25,869 nucleotides of DNA from IMG/VR virus record IMGVR_UViG_3300001589_000005, positions 46,028 through 71,896 of that record, one strand, 5' to 3'. This DNA comes from a virus. The notes under the pieces are model-generated. The model was not told where the DNA came from. It did no database searches and was given only the letters and a program-made list of their open reading frames with translations. A program made the position numbers and the translations under genes. Shown here in pieces: positions 8,326 to 16,521 of this stretch (the stretch's first letter is position 1; every line of letters starts with the position of its first letter).

Positions 8326-8440
8326 ACCTTCCGATTTCCTAAATACTTTTGAAAAAACAATTAAAAATGTAGCGAAAAAAAATAGCGTTCCAGAGAAAGA
8401 TTTAATCAAGTACTTTGAACGAGAGATTTTAGACATATAG
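8315..8440 (+). CDS. 41-aa hypothetical protein
   Basis: Starts at ATG 8315, overlapping the preceding small gene by 11 bases, and ends at TAG 8438-8440, just inside the ribosome site of the next gene. The product starts MDDKPSDFLNTFEKTIKNVA and looks like one amphipathic helix followed by EKDLIKYFEREI. No strong Shine-Dalgarno is visible; re-initiation after the previous stop is likely. Function not recognised; the position between gp67 and gp21 suggests a minor prohead-core role. Confidence 0.5.
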   Translation: MDDKPSDFLNTFEKTIKNVAKKNSVPEKDLIKYFEREILDI

Positions 8441-8449
8441 GAGAATAAA

Positions 8450-9022
8450 ATGGCGTTTAAAATGTTACGACACATTGGTAAAATCGTTCAGGCAAATGAC
8501 AACGCAGCCGCTTTAGTTCTAGGGCCATTAGGGCCAAGTTCTGCTATCAGAATTTCGGAACATGGTGGAGAGAATGGTTTTGTCAAAATAACACAAGAGG
8601 GTACAGCAGTTACAGCAACCAATGGAAGTTATATAGATGGGGGTACTGTAATCACTATGATACCAGAAGAAAGACCAAAAGCAATTCAAATTACAGCTGC
8701 AAGTTCCGCTGACCCAGTGGTACTAACAGTTGCAGATAGAGGCGAAGGAACTGGTATCAATCATCCTTTTGCTATAGGTGATCAAATATCTGTAGTAGAT
8801 GCTGATGTTGCTGCATGGAATACACTACTAACAAATGTTAATGTATCTGCAATAGGTTCTACAACAATTACACTTGGTGCTGTTGACGGTAGTTCAACTG
8901 CAACCTTTACTGGTGATGCAACTGCAAGATCATGTTATAGTATTTCACACATAAATGAAACTGCTGGTTCTAATAGTAAAATCTATGTAGAAGAAATTGT
9001 TCAAGGACAACCAGGCATATAA
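8450..9022 (+). CDS. Virion-structural-type protein of unknown function
   Basis: 190 residues, preceded by a strong AGGAGA site (8439-8444). Not recognised as any T4 gene. The sequence is rich in Gly, Ala, Thr, Ser and Val with alternating hydrophobics (GTVITMIPEERPKAIQIT, STTITLGAVDGSSTATFTG), suggesting a mostly beta fold. It has no signal peptide or membrane segment. Placement inside the head-assembly block between the prohead core genes and the prohead protease suggests a head component, such as a decoration or vertex protein. T4 Soc, Hoc and gp24 show no obvious likeness. It ends 28 bases before the late box of gp21. Confidence 0.6.
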   Translation: MAFKMLRHIGKIVQANDNAAALVLGPLGPSSAIRISEHGGENGFVKITQEGTAVTATNGSYIDGGTVITMIPEERPKAIQITAASSADPVVLTVADRGEGTGINHPFAIGDQISVVDADVAAWNTLLTNVNVSAIGSTTITLGAVDGSSTATFTGDATARSCYSISHINETAGSNSKIYVEEIVQGQPGI

Positions 9023-9050
9023 TAAAAATAATTATAGAACATTTTATAAT

Positions 9051-9058
9051 TATAAATA
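9051..9058 (+). promoter_or_regulatory. T4-type late promoter -10 box for gp21
   Basis: Exact TATAAATA in the 66-base spacer before gp21, 30 bases ahead of the ATG. It is in the right place for a gp55-dependent late start. Confidence 0.75.
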
Positions 9059-9088
9059 AGTATAATAAGTTTCGGAAAAGGTAAACAA

Positions 9089-9733
9089 ATGCGAACTGTT
9101 AAACTAATTACAGAAGATATCCAAGACGTTCAATTCATTGCAGAAGATACTGCTGATGGTAAAAAGAACTATAAGATTCGTGGTGTTTTCATGCAGGCGG
9201 ACATAAAGAACCGAAATGGCCGTGTTTATCCTATGGAAGTATTGACTAATGAAGTAAATAAGTATAGTAAAAACTTCATACAAAAAAAGAGAGCCTTTGG
9301 AGAGTTAGGTCACCCAGAAGGGCCGACTGTAAATCTGGAAAGAGCATCTCACTTGATAACATCATTAGTGCCCGAAGGTAAAAATTTTATCGGAGAGGCA
9401 AAAATAATGGACACACCTATGGGTAAGATTGTAAAAAGTCTTATGGACGAAGGTGCTACATTAGGTGTTTCATCTAGAGGTATGGGTAGTTTGCAATCCA
9501 AAGGTGGTGCAAATTATGTAAACAAAGATTTCATGCTCGCAACTGCGGCTGATATCGTTGCTGATCCATCCGCTCCATCTGCTTTCGTAGAAGGTATCAT
9601 GGAAGGAAAAGAATGGGTATGGGATAATGGAAGTTATCTTGAACCACATTTGGTGGAAATGAAACAAAGACTTGAAAGAGGAAAGGCTGCAAATCAAGCA
9701 TTAGAATTTGCTAAGTTCCTCAAAATGTTGTAA
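9089..9733 (+). CDS. 21: Prohead core protease gp21
   Basis: 214 residues (T4 gp21 212). It is a serine protease of the herpesvirus-assemblin-like S77 type. Landmarks are IKNRNGRVYP (39-48), the catalytic histidine in GELGHP (His75) and the serine in LGVSSRG (residues 125-131, Ser128/129). It is packaged in the prohead core, cuts scaffold and capsid after xxE sites, and then digests itself, making space for DNA. AAAAGG lies ahead of ATG 9089. A late box at 9051-9058 gives it its own promoter, and the next gene also has one. Confidence 0.95.
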   Translation: MRTVKLITEDIQDVQFIAEDTADGKKNYKIRGVFMQADIKNRNGRVYPMEVLTNEVNKYSKNFIQKKRAFGELGHPEGPTVNLERASHLITSLVPEGKNFIGEAKIMDTPMGKIVKSLMDEGATLGVSSRGMGSLQSKGGANYVNKDFMLATAADIVADPSAPSAFVEGIMEGKEWVWDNGSYLEPHLVEMKQRLERGKAANQALEFAKFLKML

Positions 9734-9735
9734 TT

Positions 9736-9743
9736 TATAAATA
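9736..9743 (+). promoter_or_regulatory. T4-type late promoter -10 box for gp22
   Basis: Exact TATAAATA beginning 3 bases after the gp21 stop and 40 bases before gp22. It would transcribe gp22 and gp23, the two most needed prohead proteins, and no other late box is seen between them. Confidence 0.75.
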
Positions 9744-9783
9744 ATAGTTAATAACCATAGAGTTAAACAAAGGAGATAATCCC

Positions 9784-11073
9784 ATGGCTGATCAATTAGA
9801 TAAAACCATTGAGGAATTGGAAGCTGAAGTACTTGGTGAATTAGAAGAAGCCAACGGTGCCGATGCTCCTATGAAAAACGCTGCAAAAGCAGAAAAACAA
9901 GAAGCAGTTCCAAGTGACGGAGTCACTGGTAAAGCAGATGTCGGTGGTGCAAAACCCGAGGCTAAAGTAGAAAAAGGTGCTAATGAAGATCGTGGAGAAA
10001 AAGCGATTGGTAAAAAAGCATCTGCACAAGCAAAAGAAATTTCAGGCGACGCTCAACAAAAAAGTGAGGGAAAACCAGATGCAATGCCGGTTGCAAAAGG
10101 TGATGCAAAAGAAAATAAACCCCTTGCTGCTGGAGATGAGAATGTCCAAGGCGAAGAAGAAATTGTCGAAATGACCAAAATGGAAATGAAAGACAAAATG
10201 ATTAACGCAATGGCATCCATGAATAAAGAAAAAATGGAAAAACTCATGGCCATGTACAATAAGATGGACGAAATGGACATGGACGAAGCCAAAAAAGAAA
10301 AATCAGAAAAAGTCGAGAAAAGAGTAGCAGACATTGATGTTAAAGAACATGTCGATGCACTTATGAACGATGAAAATTCTGAATTAACAGACGAATTTAA
10401 GAAAAAAGCTGCAACCGTATTTGAAGCTGCAGTTAAATCTAAAGTGAGAGAAGAAGTAGAACGTCTTGAAGAAGAATACAAGAACGAACTTACTTCTGAA
10501 ATTAATGAAACCAAAGACGACCTATCGGAAAAAGTTGACAACTACTTAAATTACGTTGTCGAAGAATGGATGAAAGAGAATACACTTGCAATTGAACGAG
10601 GACTAAAAGGTGAAATTGCTGAGGACTTTATCTCTGGATTGAAACAACTCTTTGAAGATCATTATGTAGACGTGCCTGACGAAAAGTACGATGTACTTGA
10701 GGCACAATCAGACAAGATTTCTAAACTAGAAGGTAAACTGGACGAAACTATTCAAAAGGTAGTAGAGACTAAAGAACAGAATGCCCAACTAGTGAGGGAA
10801 AAGGTCATATCAGAAAGTGTTTCTGATTTGGCTGAAACTGAAATTGAAAAGTTTCAATCATTAGTTAGAGAAGTTGACTTTACTGACGAAGTATCATTTA
10901 GAGAAAAAATTGATACTCTAAAAGAAAGTTATTTTCCAAGAACTAAAGTAGAGATGAGAGAAACAATTGATGATGTAGAAACTGGCACCGTAAAGGACAT
11001 TGACACATCTGATGCAATGAATGTCTACATGACTGCAATCGGCAGAAGTGTCAAGAGTGCGAATACGAAATAG
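9784..11073 (+). CDS. 22: Prohead core scaffolding protein gp22
   Basis: 429 residues, much longer than T4 gp22 (269), as in marine T4-like phages. The first 130 residues are Ala/Lys/Glu/Gly-rich and low in complexity; the rest is strongly charged and predicted coiled coil (VEKRVADIDVKEHVDALM, then EEVERLEEEYKNELTSEI, then LEGKLDETIQKVVETKEQN). It forms the internal core on which gp23 assembles and is destroyed by gp21. AGGAGAT stands upstream of ATG 9784. The identity rests on position between gp21 and gp23 and on composition, since scaffolds diverge fast. Confidence 0.9.
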   Translation: MADQLDKTIEELEAEVLGELEEANGADAPMKNAAKAEKQEAVPSDGVTGKADVGGAKPEAKVEKGANEDRGEKAIGKKASAQAKEISGDAQQKSEGKPDAMPVAKGDAKENKPLAAGDENVQGEEEIVEMTKMEMKDKMINAMASMNKEKMEKLMAMYNKMDEMDMDEAKKEKSEKVEKRVADIDVKEHVDALMNDENSELTDEFKKKAATVFEAAVKSKVREEVERLEEEYKNELTSEINETKDDLSEKVDNYLNYVVEEWMKENTLAIERGLKGEIAEDFISGLKQLFEDHYVDVPDEKYDVLEAQSDKISKLEGKLDETIQKVVETKEQNAQLVREKVISESVSDLAETEIEKFQSLVREVDFTDEVSFREKIDTLKESYFPRTKVEMRETIDDVETGTVKDIDTSDAMNVYMTAIGRSVKSANTK

Positions 11074-11102
11074 TAACGTAAACTGTTAAAAAGGAGAGAC
11101 AC

Positions 11103-12434
11103 ATGTTTCAAACAGAACATTTACAAGAAAAGTGGCAGCCAGTCCTAGAACATCCAGAATTACCAAAAATTTCGGATAGTTACAGACGGGCAGTTACTAC
11201 AATTATTCTAGAGAACCAAGAGAAAGCTCTTAAAGAAGATAAAGCTTTCATGACAGAAGCCGCTCCAACAAACTTTGTTGGTGGTAACGCTTCTCTAGAC
11301 ACATGGGATCCAATTTTGATTTCCCTAGTAAGACGATCAATGCCTAATTTGATTGCATACGACATTTGTGGTGTGCAACCGATGACAGGCCCAACTGGTT
11401 TAATCTTTGCAATGAGAGCAAGATTTGCATCAATGGACGGTGCAGAAGCTCTTGTTGATGAGACAATGCCAGACTTTTCAAACCAAGACGCTGGTGGTGA
11501 CGCTGGTGGTGGTGACGTAACAAACACAGCAACTAACCCTGCCGTTCTTAACGACAGTCCTGCTGGAACATACGAAACCGTAACTGGTATGACAACAGCA
11601 CAAGGTGAAGCACTTGGAGATACTACTTCTAATGCTTTCGCTGAAATGGCATTCTCAATTGAGAAGCATACTGTTACTGCTGTAACACGTGCTCTTAAAG
11701 CAGAATACACTATGGAACTTGCTCAAGACTTAAAAGCAATCCACGGTTTAGATGCTGAGACAGAACTTGCAAACATCCTATCTGCTGAAATCCTTGCTGA
11801 GATCAACAGAGAAGTTGTAAGAAACATCTATGTTTCTGCTGTAAAAGGTGCTCAAACTAATACAACTAACGCTGGTATCTTTGACTTGGATACTGACTCA
11901 AACGGTAGATGGTCAGTTGAGAAGTTTAAAGGTTTGATGTTCGCTCTTGAAAGAGATGCAAACGCAATCGGTCAACAGACAAGAAGAGGAAAAGGTAACA
12001 TGATTATCTGTTCCGCTGATGTCGCATCCGCCCTTCAAATGGCTGGTGTTCTAGACTATACTCCTGCTCTAAATAACAACTTGAACGTAGATGACACATC
12101 AACTACTTTCGCTGGTGTTATGAACGGTAGATTTAAAGTCTATGTAGACCCATACTCTGCAAACGTATCTGACTCACAATACTATGTCGTGGGTTATAAA
12201 GGTACATCACCTTATGACGCTGGTATGTTCTATTGCCCATACGTTCCACTACAAATGGTTCGTGCAGTTGGTGAGAACACATTCCAACCAAAAATTGGTT
12301 TCAAAACTAGATACGGTATCGCTGCTAATCCGTTCCACACTGGAACAGTTGCTGCGGCTGCTAACGGTGCAATCAGTATCAGTTCTGCAACTAATAAGTA
12401 CTACAGAAAAGTTAAAGTTTCAAACTTAATGTAA
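11103..12434 (+). CDS. 23: Major capsid protein gp23
   Basis: 443 residues (T4 521). The HK97-fold capsid protein of T4-like phages: RRSMPNLIAYDICGVQPMTG (residues 77-96) is the family's signature, followed by ELAQDLKAIHGLDAETELAN and EINREVVRNIYVSA. The N-terminal piece ends in AFMTE/AAPTN, which matches the gp21 cleavage site of T4 (SFLTE/AEIGG), predicting maturation after Glu52. AAAGGAGAG precedes ATG 11103. No late box lies directly upstream, so it is probably read from the gp22 promoter. No gp24 vertex paralogue is in the window. Confidence 0.97.
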   Translation: MFQTEHLQEKWQPVLEHPELPKISDSYRRAVTTIILENQEKALKEDKAFMTEAAPTNFVGGNASLDTWDPILISLVRRSMPNLIAYDICGVQPMTGPTGLIFAMRARFASMDGAEALVDETMPDFSNQDAGGDAGGGDVTNTATNPAVLNDSPAGTYETVTGMTTAQGEALGDTTSNAFAEMAFSIEKHTVTAVTRALKAEYTMELAQDLKAIHGLDAETELANILSAEILAEINREVVRNIYVSAVKGAQTNTTNAGIFDLDTDSNGRWSVEKFKGLMFALERDANAIGQQTRRGKGNMIICSADVASALQMAGVLDYTPALNNNLNVDDTSTTFAGVMNGRFKVYVDPYSANVSDSQYYVVGYKGTSPYDAGMFYCPYVPLQMVRAVGENTFQPKIGFKTRYGIAANPFHTGTVAAAANGAISISSATNKYYRKVKVSNLM

Positions 12435-12451
12435 TATTTAAAAAGAATACT

Positions 12452-12479
12452 AAAAGGGGGGTTCGCTCCCCTTTTTTTT
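12452..12479 (+). terminator. Strong Rho-independent terminator after gp23
   Basis: An inverted repeat, AAAAGGGGGG (12452-12461) against CTCCCCTTTT (12466-12475), with a TTCG tetraloop and one G-U pair, followed by a run of eight T (12472-12479). It closes the capsid operon and is the only clear intrinsic terminator in the window. Confidence 0.93.
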
Positions 12480-12484
12480 AGCGT

Positions 12485-12492
12485 TATAAATA
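12485..12492 (+). promoter_or_regulatory. T4-type late promoter -10 box after the terminator
   Basis: Exact TATAAATA beginning 6 bases after the terminator T-run and 25 bases before the GTG start of the tail-tube-like gene. The back-to-back terminator and promoter uncouple capsid expression from what follows. Confidence 0.75.
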
Positions 12493-12517
12493 AAGATATA
12501 ACTGTAAGGAGTTTGTA

Positions 12518-13099
12518 GTGGTAGATAATAATCCGTTGTCAAGACAACCAACAAATTTGGACTATGCAAGTCCTACACAATTTGCTTTTAATATATTGCA
12601 ACTTCCAAAAGTGCAATTTAATACTACAGCGGTATCTATTCCAGACTTGACTTTGGGGGAGGCAGTTATACCTACACCATTTAAAGATATACCAATACCA
12701 GGCACAAATATTACATATGGTAATTTAGATATTACTTTTATTGTTGATGAAGAATTAGAAAATTATAGAGAAATACATGGATGGTTAACTGGAATTGGTT
12801 TTCCACAACAAAGAAGTCAATTTTCATTTTTTAGAAATACTACCTCTGTAACACCAAGTGATGCTAGAACTATATCGGTTGACCAAGTTGGAAGTGCTGT
12901 TGCTGACAGATCAATGTATTCTGATGCAACATTAACTATATTATCAAACAAAAATAATCCAATTGTTGAAGTACGATTTGAAGATATTTTTCCAGTATCG
13001 GTAGGTGCATTATCATTCACTCAAGCAGCAACGGATGTAGAAAATTTAACAGCAGAGGTAAGTTTTAGATATAAAATATATACTATTAATAAGATATAA
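12518..13099 (+). CDS. Tail-tube-like protein (second gp19-family member; gp3 or gp54 role possible)
   Basis: 193 residues from GTG 12518, chosen because TAAGGAG (12505-12511) stands 6 bases ahead. It shares the layout of tube proteins: FAFNILQLPKVQFNTTAVSI near the start, LTLGEAVIPTPFKDIPIPG in the centre, then YGNLDITFIVDEELENYREI, and an alternating beta C-terminus FRYKIYTI. This points to a T4 tail-tube fold, either a baseplate/tube initiator (gp54-like) or a tube-end protein. Marine T4-like phages often carry gene 3 (tail completion) between gp23 and uvsY, so by position it could be that. It has its own late promoter. Confidence 0.6.
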   Translation: MVDNNPLSRQPTNLDYASPTQFAFNILQLPKVQFNTTAVSIPDLTLGEAVIPTPFKDIPIPGTNITYGNLDITFIVDEELENYREIHGWLTGIGFPQQRSQFSFFRNTTSVTPSDARTISVDQVGSAVADRSMYSDATLTILSNKNNPIVEVRFEDIFPVSVGALSFTQAATDVENLTAEVSFRYKIYTINKI

Positions 13100-13102
13100 A
13101 TA
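13095..13102 (+). promoter_or_regulatory. T4-type late promoter -10 box for uvsY
   Basis: Exact TATAAATA overlapping the last codon of the tail-tube-like gene, 20 bases before the uvsY ATG. A late box ahead of a recombination gene suggests continued uvsY expression late in infection. Confidence 0.65.
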
Positions 13103-13122
13103 GTATTAACAAAGGATATATT

Positions 13123-13548
13123 ATGACACTAGATGAATTGAAGATTCAAGTCGCAAATGACTTGGTAGTAAATGATGAAAAGTTAGATACCGAATCTCTC
13201 AAAAACCAAGAACTTTATGCAAAATATCTAGACCACAAAACTAGATACGAATTACTTTTGTACAAAGCAAAAGGAGAGTATAAAGTTATTTACAGAGATA
13301 AGTGGGAATATTACGGTGGTAAAGCTGATGCAAAAATTTATGCAACAAAACCGTTTGATTTAAAAGTATTAAAAACAGACTTATCAATATACATAGAATC
13401 CGATGAAGATATCATTCAAATCGAACATAAAATTATGTACCTTGAAACAATTGTCAAATATATTGATGGTGTTTTAAAATCTATCCAAGGTAGAGGGTGG
13501 GATATTAAAAACGCTATTGCATTTAGACAATGGGAGCATGGAATGTAA
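13123..13548 (+). CDS. uvsY: Recombination mediator UvsY
   Basis: 141 residues (T4 UvsY 137). It starts MTLDELKIQVANDLVVNDEK and ends SIQGRGWDIKNAIAFRQWEHG, which lines up with the T4 ends (MRLEDLQEELKKDV and IKSRGFAIKHIQDMRAFEAG). UvsY is a hexamer that displaces gp32 and loads the UvsX recombinase on single-stranded DNA. AAAGGA precedes the ATG, and the stop overlaps the next start as TAATG. UvsX is not in this window. Confidence 0.93.
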   Translation: MTLDELKIQVANDLVVNDEKLDTESLKNQELYAKYLDHKTRYELLLYKAKGEYKVIYRDKWEYYGGKADAKIYATKPFDLKVLKTDLSIYIESDEDIIQIEHKIMYLETIVKYIDGVLKSIQGRGWDIKNAIAFRQWEHGM

Positions 13549-14090
13549 TGTCTTACGGATGGCCTTATATAACTAAAGAAATACCACAATATTTAATAAC
13601 CATGACTATGGATAGAGTTAGGGGTGCAAAAGCAGCTCAAACTCATAATCAAACTGGAAAAATTAAAAGAGACTCCTATGTTTCTTTTATAGAAGATGCA
13701 GATATACGAGAACATTTTCTACATATTGCTAAAAAAGTTAATCAAGATGGGGGTTGGGGATTTGATATAGATGCAATAGAACCATTACAATATGGAGAGT
13801 ATCCTATAGGTGGTGAATATGGTTGGCATCAAGATGCTCACACAGAACCATATAAAGATGGTAGAGTAAGAAAAATGTCATTCTCTGTTTTTTTAAATGA
13901 CACTTTTGAAGGTGGAGAGTTTGATTTAGAAATATACTCGCCTGCTGTTAAAGATAGATATGAAACATTTCATTCATTACCAGATACAGCACTTTTCTTT
14001 AAATCTGACCAGTGGCACAGAGTTCGTCCAATTACAAACGGAATAAGAAGAAGTCTTGTGGGTTGGGTATTAGGTTCAAAATGGAAATAG
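13548..14090 (+). CDS. 2OG-Fe(II) oxygenase, PKHD/prolyl-4-hydroxylase type
   Basis: 180 residues from ATG 13548 (TAATG overlap with uvsY). An ATG six codons upstream at 13530 has no ribosome site, so the later start is preferred. Iron ligands are visible in the order of the family: YGWHQDAH gives His94 and Asp96, and QWHRVRPITNGIRRSLVGW gives the distal His157 with Arg167/168 for 2-oxoglutarate. The core strands SFSVFLND and GGEFDL are as expected. It probably hydroxylates a protein side chain, with substrate unknown. Second oxygenase of the window, from a different subfamily than the one at 2661. The end overlaps the methyltransferase start by 10 bases. Confidence 0.85.
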   Translation: MSYGWPYITKEIPQYLITMTMDRVRGAKAAQTHNQTGKIKRDSYVSFIEDADIREHFLHIAKKVNQDGGWGFDIDAIEPLQYGEYPIGGEYGWHQDAHTEPYKDGRVRKMSFSVFLNDTFEGGEFDLEIYSPAVKDRYETFHSLPDTALFFKSDQWHRVRPITNGIRRSLVGWVLGSKWK

Positions 14091-14635
14091 TATCACATCA
14101 TAATCATGAATTAAGAGAAAATATAATTAAAGATATCAATAAAGTAAATCCTAATTTAGTCATTGATGTAGGATGTGGTAGTTATTGGAGTAAATCAAGA
14201 ATACAGAATGTGGTAGGATTTGATCAAATAAATCCTAAAAAAATAGCTAGAAGGGATGGAAAACAAGATCATAAACATATGTTCTTTAAATTTAGTGAAC
14301 CAGATTATATCTGCTCAATAAAAGAGGCAAAGTTTGAGCCAGAATGTGCAGATGTTGTAATGTGTTTAGGTAGTATGAATCTTTCTTTAGACGAGTTCTC
14401 ATTTAATCGTAGATGGACAAATGTAGATATATTATCAGACTTTAATATTGTATATAAATGGTCAAGAAAATATATAGTTATGAGAACGAGATGGGAACTA
14501 GATTTTATAGAGGAAGTTGCAAACCTATATAATTTAAAGTTAGTAGGTGAAATAAAAAAATTTAAAACTGAACATGAAAATCAGTTGAACTATAAAGAAA
14601 AATATAGTTATTACTGGTGGTGGATGAAAAAGTGA
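14081..14635 (+). CDS. Class I SAM-dependent methyltransferase-like protein
   Basis: 184 residues from ATG 14081, chosen because it begins at the end of the oxygenase gene with TAGG just upstream; the longer reading from 14012 lies out of frame inside that gene. Motif I is NLVIDVGCGSYW (Asp29, Gly31, Gly33), FDQI follows as the acidic strand-2 position, and ADVVMCLGSMNLSLDEF is the strand-4 region with no DPPY or NPPW, so small-molecule, protein or RNA methylation is more likely than DNA adenine methylation. It ends in a Trp-rich tail (YYWWWMKK). Its stop overlaps the UvsW start as GTGA. The target is not recognisable. Confidence 0.65.
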   Translation: MEIVSHHNHELRENIIKDINKVNPNLVIDVGCGSYWSKSRIQNVVGFDQINPKKIARRDGKQDHKHMFFKFSEPDYICSIKEAKFEPECADVVMCLGSMNLSLDEFSFNRRWTNVDILSDFNIVYKWSRKYIVMRTRWELDFIEEVANLYNLKLVGEIKKFKTEHENQLNYKEKYSYYWWWMKK

Positions 14636-16080
14636 AACTAATCAAAAAAAATGAAGTGTTTATGACGGTTAGTGATGTTGATGAAGATGTTGAACACAAC
14701 CTCAAAGACTATTTTACTTTTGAAGTGCCAGGCGCCAAATATATGCCCCACTACCGAAGGCGTTTATGGGATGGAAAGATAAGGTTATATGAACTAAGAA
14801 CAAGTTCATTATATACTGGCTTGATGGCCTATGTCAAGCGTTTTTGTAAAGATAATAATATTAATTTAGAAACGGAAGGATTCGACAATGAGCGGAATGT
14901 TATTCGTGGAGATGTGGAGACATTCGCCTCCTCAATACTTCCCACAAAAATTAAAATGCGAGACTATCAAATTGATGCTATCCAACATGCTATATCAAAA
15001 AATAGGTGTTTTCTTGTATCTCCTACTGCTTCAGGCAAGTCACTCATAATTTATATCTTAACTAGATATTATCAATTATTACAAGAAAAGAAGATATTAA
15101 TTATAGTTCCAACTACATCTTTAGTAGAACAGATGTATGGAGATTTTATTTCTTATGGAATGGATAGAAAAAAACTTCACAAGATATATTCTGGACATGA
15201 TAAAGACACAGAGTTACCTATAGTTATTTCAACTTGGCAGTCAATTTACAAGATGCCTAGAACCTATTTTAATCAATTTGGTTGTGTGATAGGAGATGAG
15301 GCTCACTTGTTTAAATCTAAAAGTCTTACTAAGATTATGACTTTTCTTACAGAATGTAAATATAGATTTGGATTTACTGGAACTTTGGATGGTATGGAAA
15401 CTCATCAATTAATCTTAGAGGGATTATTTGGCACAGTTCAAAAAGTAACTACCACAAAACAATTAATAGATAAAGGAACACTATCACAACTAAATATTAA
15501 CTGCATAGTTTTAAAGCATGATAAAGAAGAGTGTAAAAGAGTTAAAAAATACGATTATCAAGAAGAAATGAATTACATTGTTTCACATGCTAAACGAAAC
15601 AATTTTATCAAAAAGTTGGGGGAAACTGTAAAGGGTAACACATTAATCCTTTTTCAACTTGTAGAGAAACATGGTAAACCACTCTATGATATGATAAAGG
15701 ATTTAAATAAGAAGGTATTTTTTGTTTACGGTAATACAGAAACTAAAACTAGAGAAGAGATACGAGGAATTGTTGAAAATGAAAAAAACGCAATCATTAT
15801 TGCTTCTTATGGTACATTTTCTACGGGCATCAATATTCGCAATCTTCACAACATCGTGTTCGCATCACCATCTAAAAGTAGGGTACGAGTGCTCCAATCA
15901 ATTGGCCGTGGATTGCGTAAGGGCGATAATAAAGATTCCGTTTTAATCTTTGATATTGCAGATGATATATCATATCTAAGTAGACAGAATTTCACATACA
16001 GACATTTCCAACAGAGACTAAATATATACAAGACAGAAGAATTAAACTATAAGGTAGAAAAGGTAAAATTATATGAGTAA
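14632..16080 (+). CDS. uvsW: UvsW helicase
   Basis: 482 residues. I use GTG 14632 (GTGA overlap, with a GGTGG/TGGA ribosome site); GTG codons at 14617 and 14620 would add five or four residues. The N-terminal domain (FTFEVPGAKYMPHYRRRLWD) aligns with T4 UvsW. Superfamily 2 motifs are Walker A SPTASGKS (130-137), DEAH (222-225), GFTGT, and motif VI QSIGRGLRKG. UvsW unwinds branched DNA and R-loops, driving fork regression and the switch from origin- to recombination-dependent replication. It ends YKVEKVKLYE, with an 8-base overlap with the next gene. Confidence 0.95.
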   Translation: MKLIKKNEVFMTVSDVDEDVEHNLKDYFTFEVPGAKYMPHYRRRLWDGKIRLYELRTSSLYTGLMAYVKRFCKDNNINLETEGFDNERNVIRGDVETFASSILPTKIKMRDYQIDAIQHAISKNRCFLVSPTASGKSLIIYILTRYYQLLQEKKILIIVPTTSLVEQMYGDFISYGMDRKKLHKIYSGHDKDTELPIVISTWQSIYKMPRTYFNQFGCVIGDEAHLFKSKSLTKIMTFLTECKYRFGFTGTLDGMETHQLILEGLFGTVQKVTTTKQLIDKGTLSQLNINCIVLKHDKEECKRVKKYDYQEEMNYIVSHAKRNNFIKKLGETVKGNTLILFQLVEKHGKPLYDMIKDLNKKVFFVYGNTETKTREEIRGIVENEKNAIIIASYGTFSTGINIRNLHNIVFASPSKSRVRVLQSIGRGLRKGDNKDSVLIFDIADDISYLSRQNFTYRHFQQRLNIYKTEELNYKVEKVKLYE

Positions 16081-16510
16081 TGAAAAATATCATGTTTTCA
16101 AATTAAATAATGGTGAAGATGTAATCTGTAAGTTAATTAAAGCTACCGATGAACATTATGAGATTTCTGACCCTATGAAAATGGATTTGTTTTCCAAACA
16201 CGGCCCAAAAGGGTTTATGGAAACTTTAGGATTATCTAGATGGTTACAACCATTCACAGATGAAACTGTACATAAAATTCCAAGTGATTCTGTTACGTTA
16301 AGAATAGATGCTTCAATCGGACTAGGTAGATATTACGAATATGTTGTTGCAAAAATGGACAATATGAAATCAGAGGATTGGGGTAAATTACCCTCACCAG
16401 AACAACTATTAGCAGATGAAATGCCATCAGACGCTTTTGATGAGTATGACAGCACAGAAGAGTGGCAAGATTTATACGGCGATTTACTACGAAAAAAGAC
16501 AATTCATTAA
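16073..16510 (+). CDS. Small conserved protein with an Sm-like N-terminus
   Basis: 145 residues. It begins VFKLNNGEDVICKLIKATDE, a pattern of short strands resembling the Sm1 motif of Sm/LSm barrels, then a basic middle and an acidic C-terminal third (DEMPSDAFDEYDSTEEW). An Sm-like fold would suggest RNA or subunit binding, but no RNA-contact signature is seen and I cannot assign a role. It overlaps the uvsW stop by 8 bases and ends just before the gp55 promoter. Homologues beside uvsW in other marine T4-like phages would support a conserved function. Confidence 0.6.
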   Translation: MSNEKYHVFKLNNGEDVICKLIKATDEHYEISDPMKMDLFSKHGPKGFMETLGLSRWLQPFTDETVHKIPSDSVTLRIDASIGLGRYYEYVVAKMDNMKSEDWGKLPSPEQLLADEMPSDAFDEYDSTEEWQDLYGDLLRKKTIH

Positions 16511-16521
16511 CAAAATAAAAC

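Noticed and set aside
10053-10541. 162-residue minus-strand ORF opposite gp22
   Set aside because: Ser/Leu-rich mirror of a Glu/Lys-rich coiled-coil gene; no ribosome site or family motif.
11180-11710. 176-residue minus-strand ORF opposite gp23
   Set aside because: Antisense shadow of a clear capsid gene, with no motif or coding context of its own.
14450-14457. TATAAATG inside the methyltransferase gene as a late promoter
   Set aside because: It is intragenic, mismatched and not followed by a start in a useful position.
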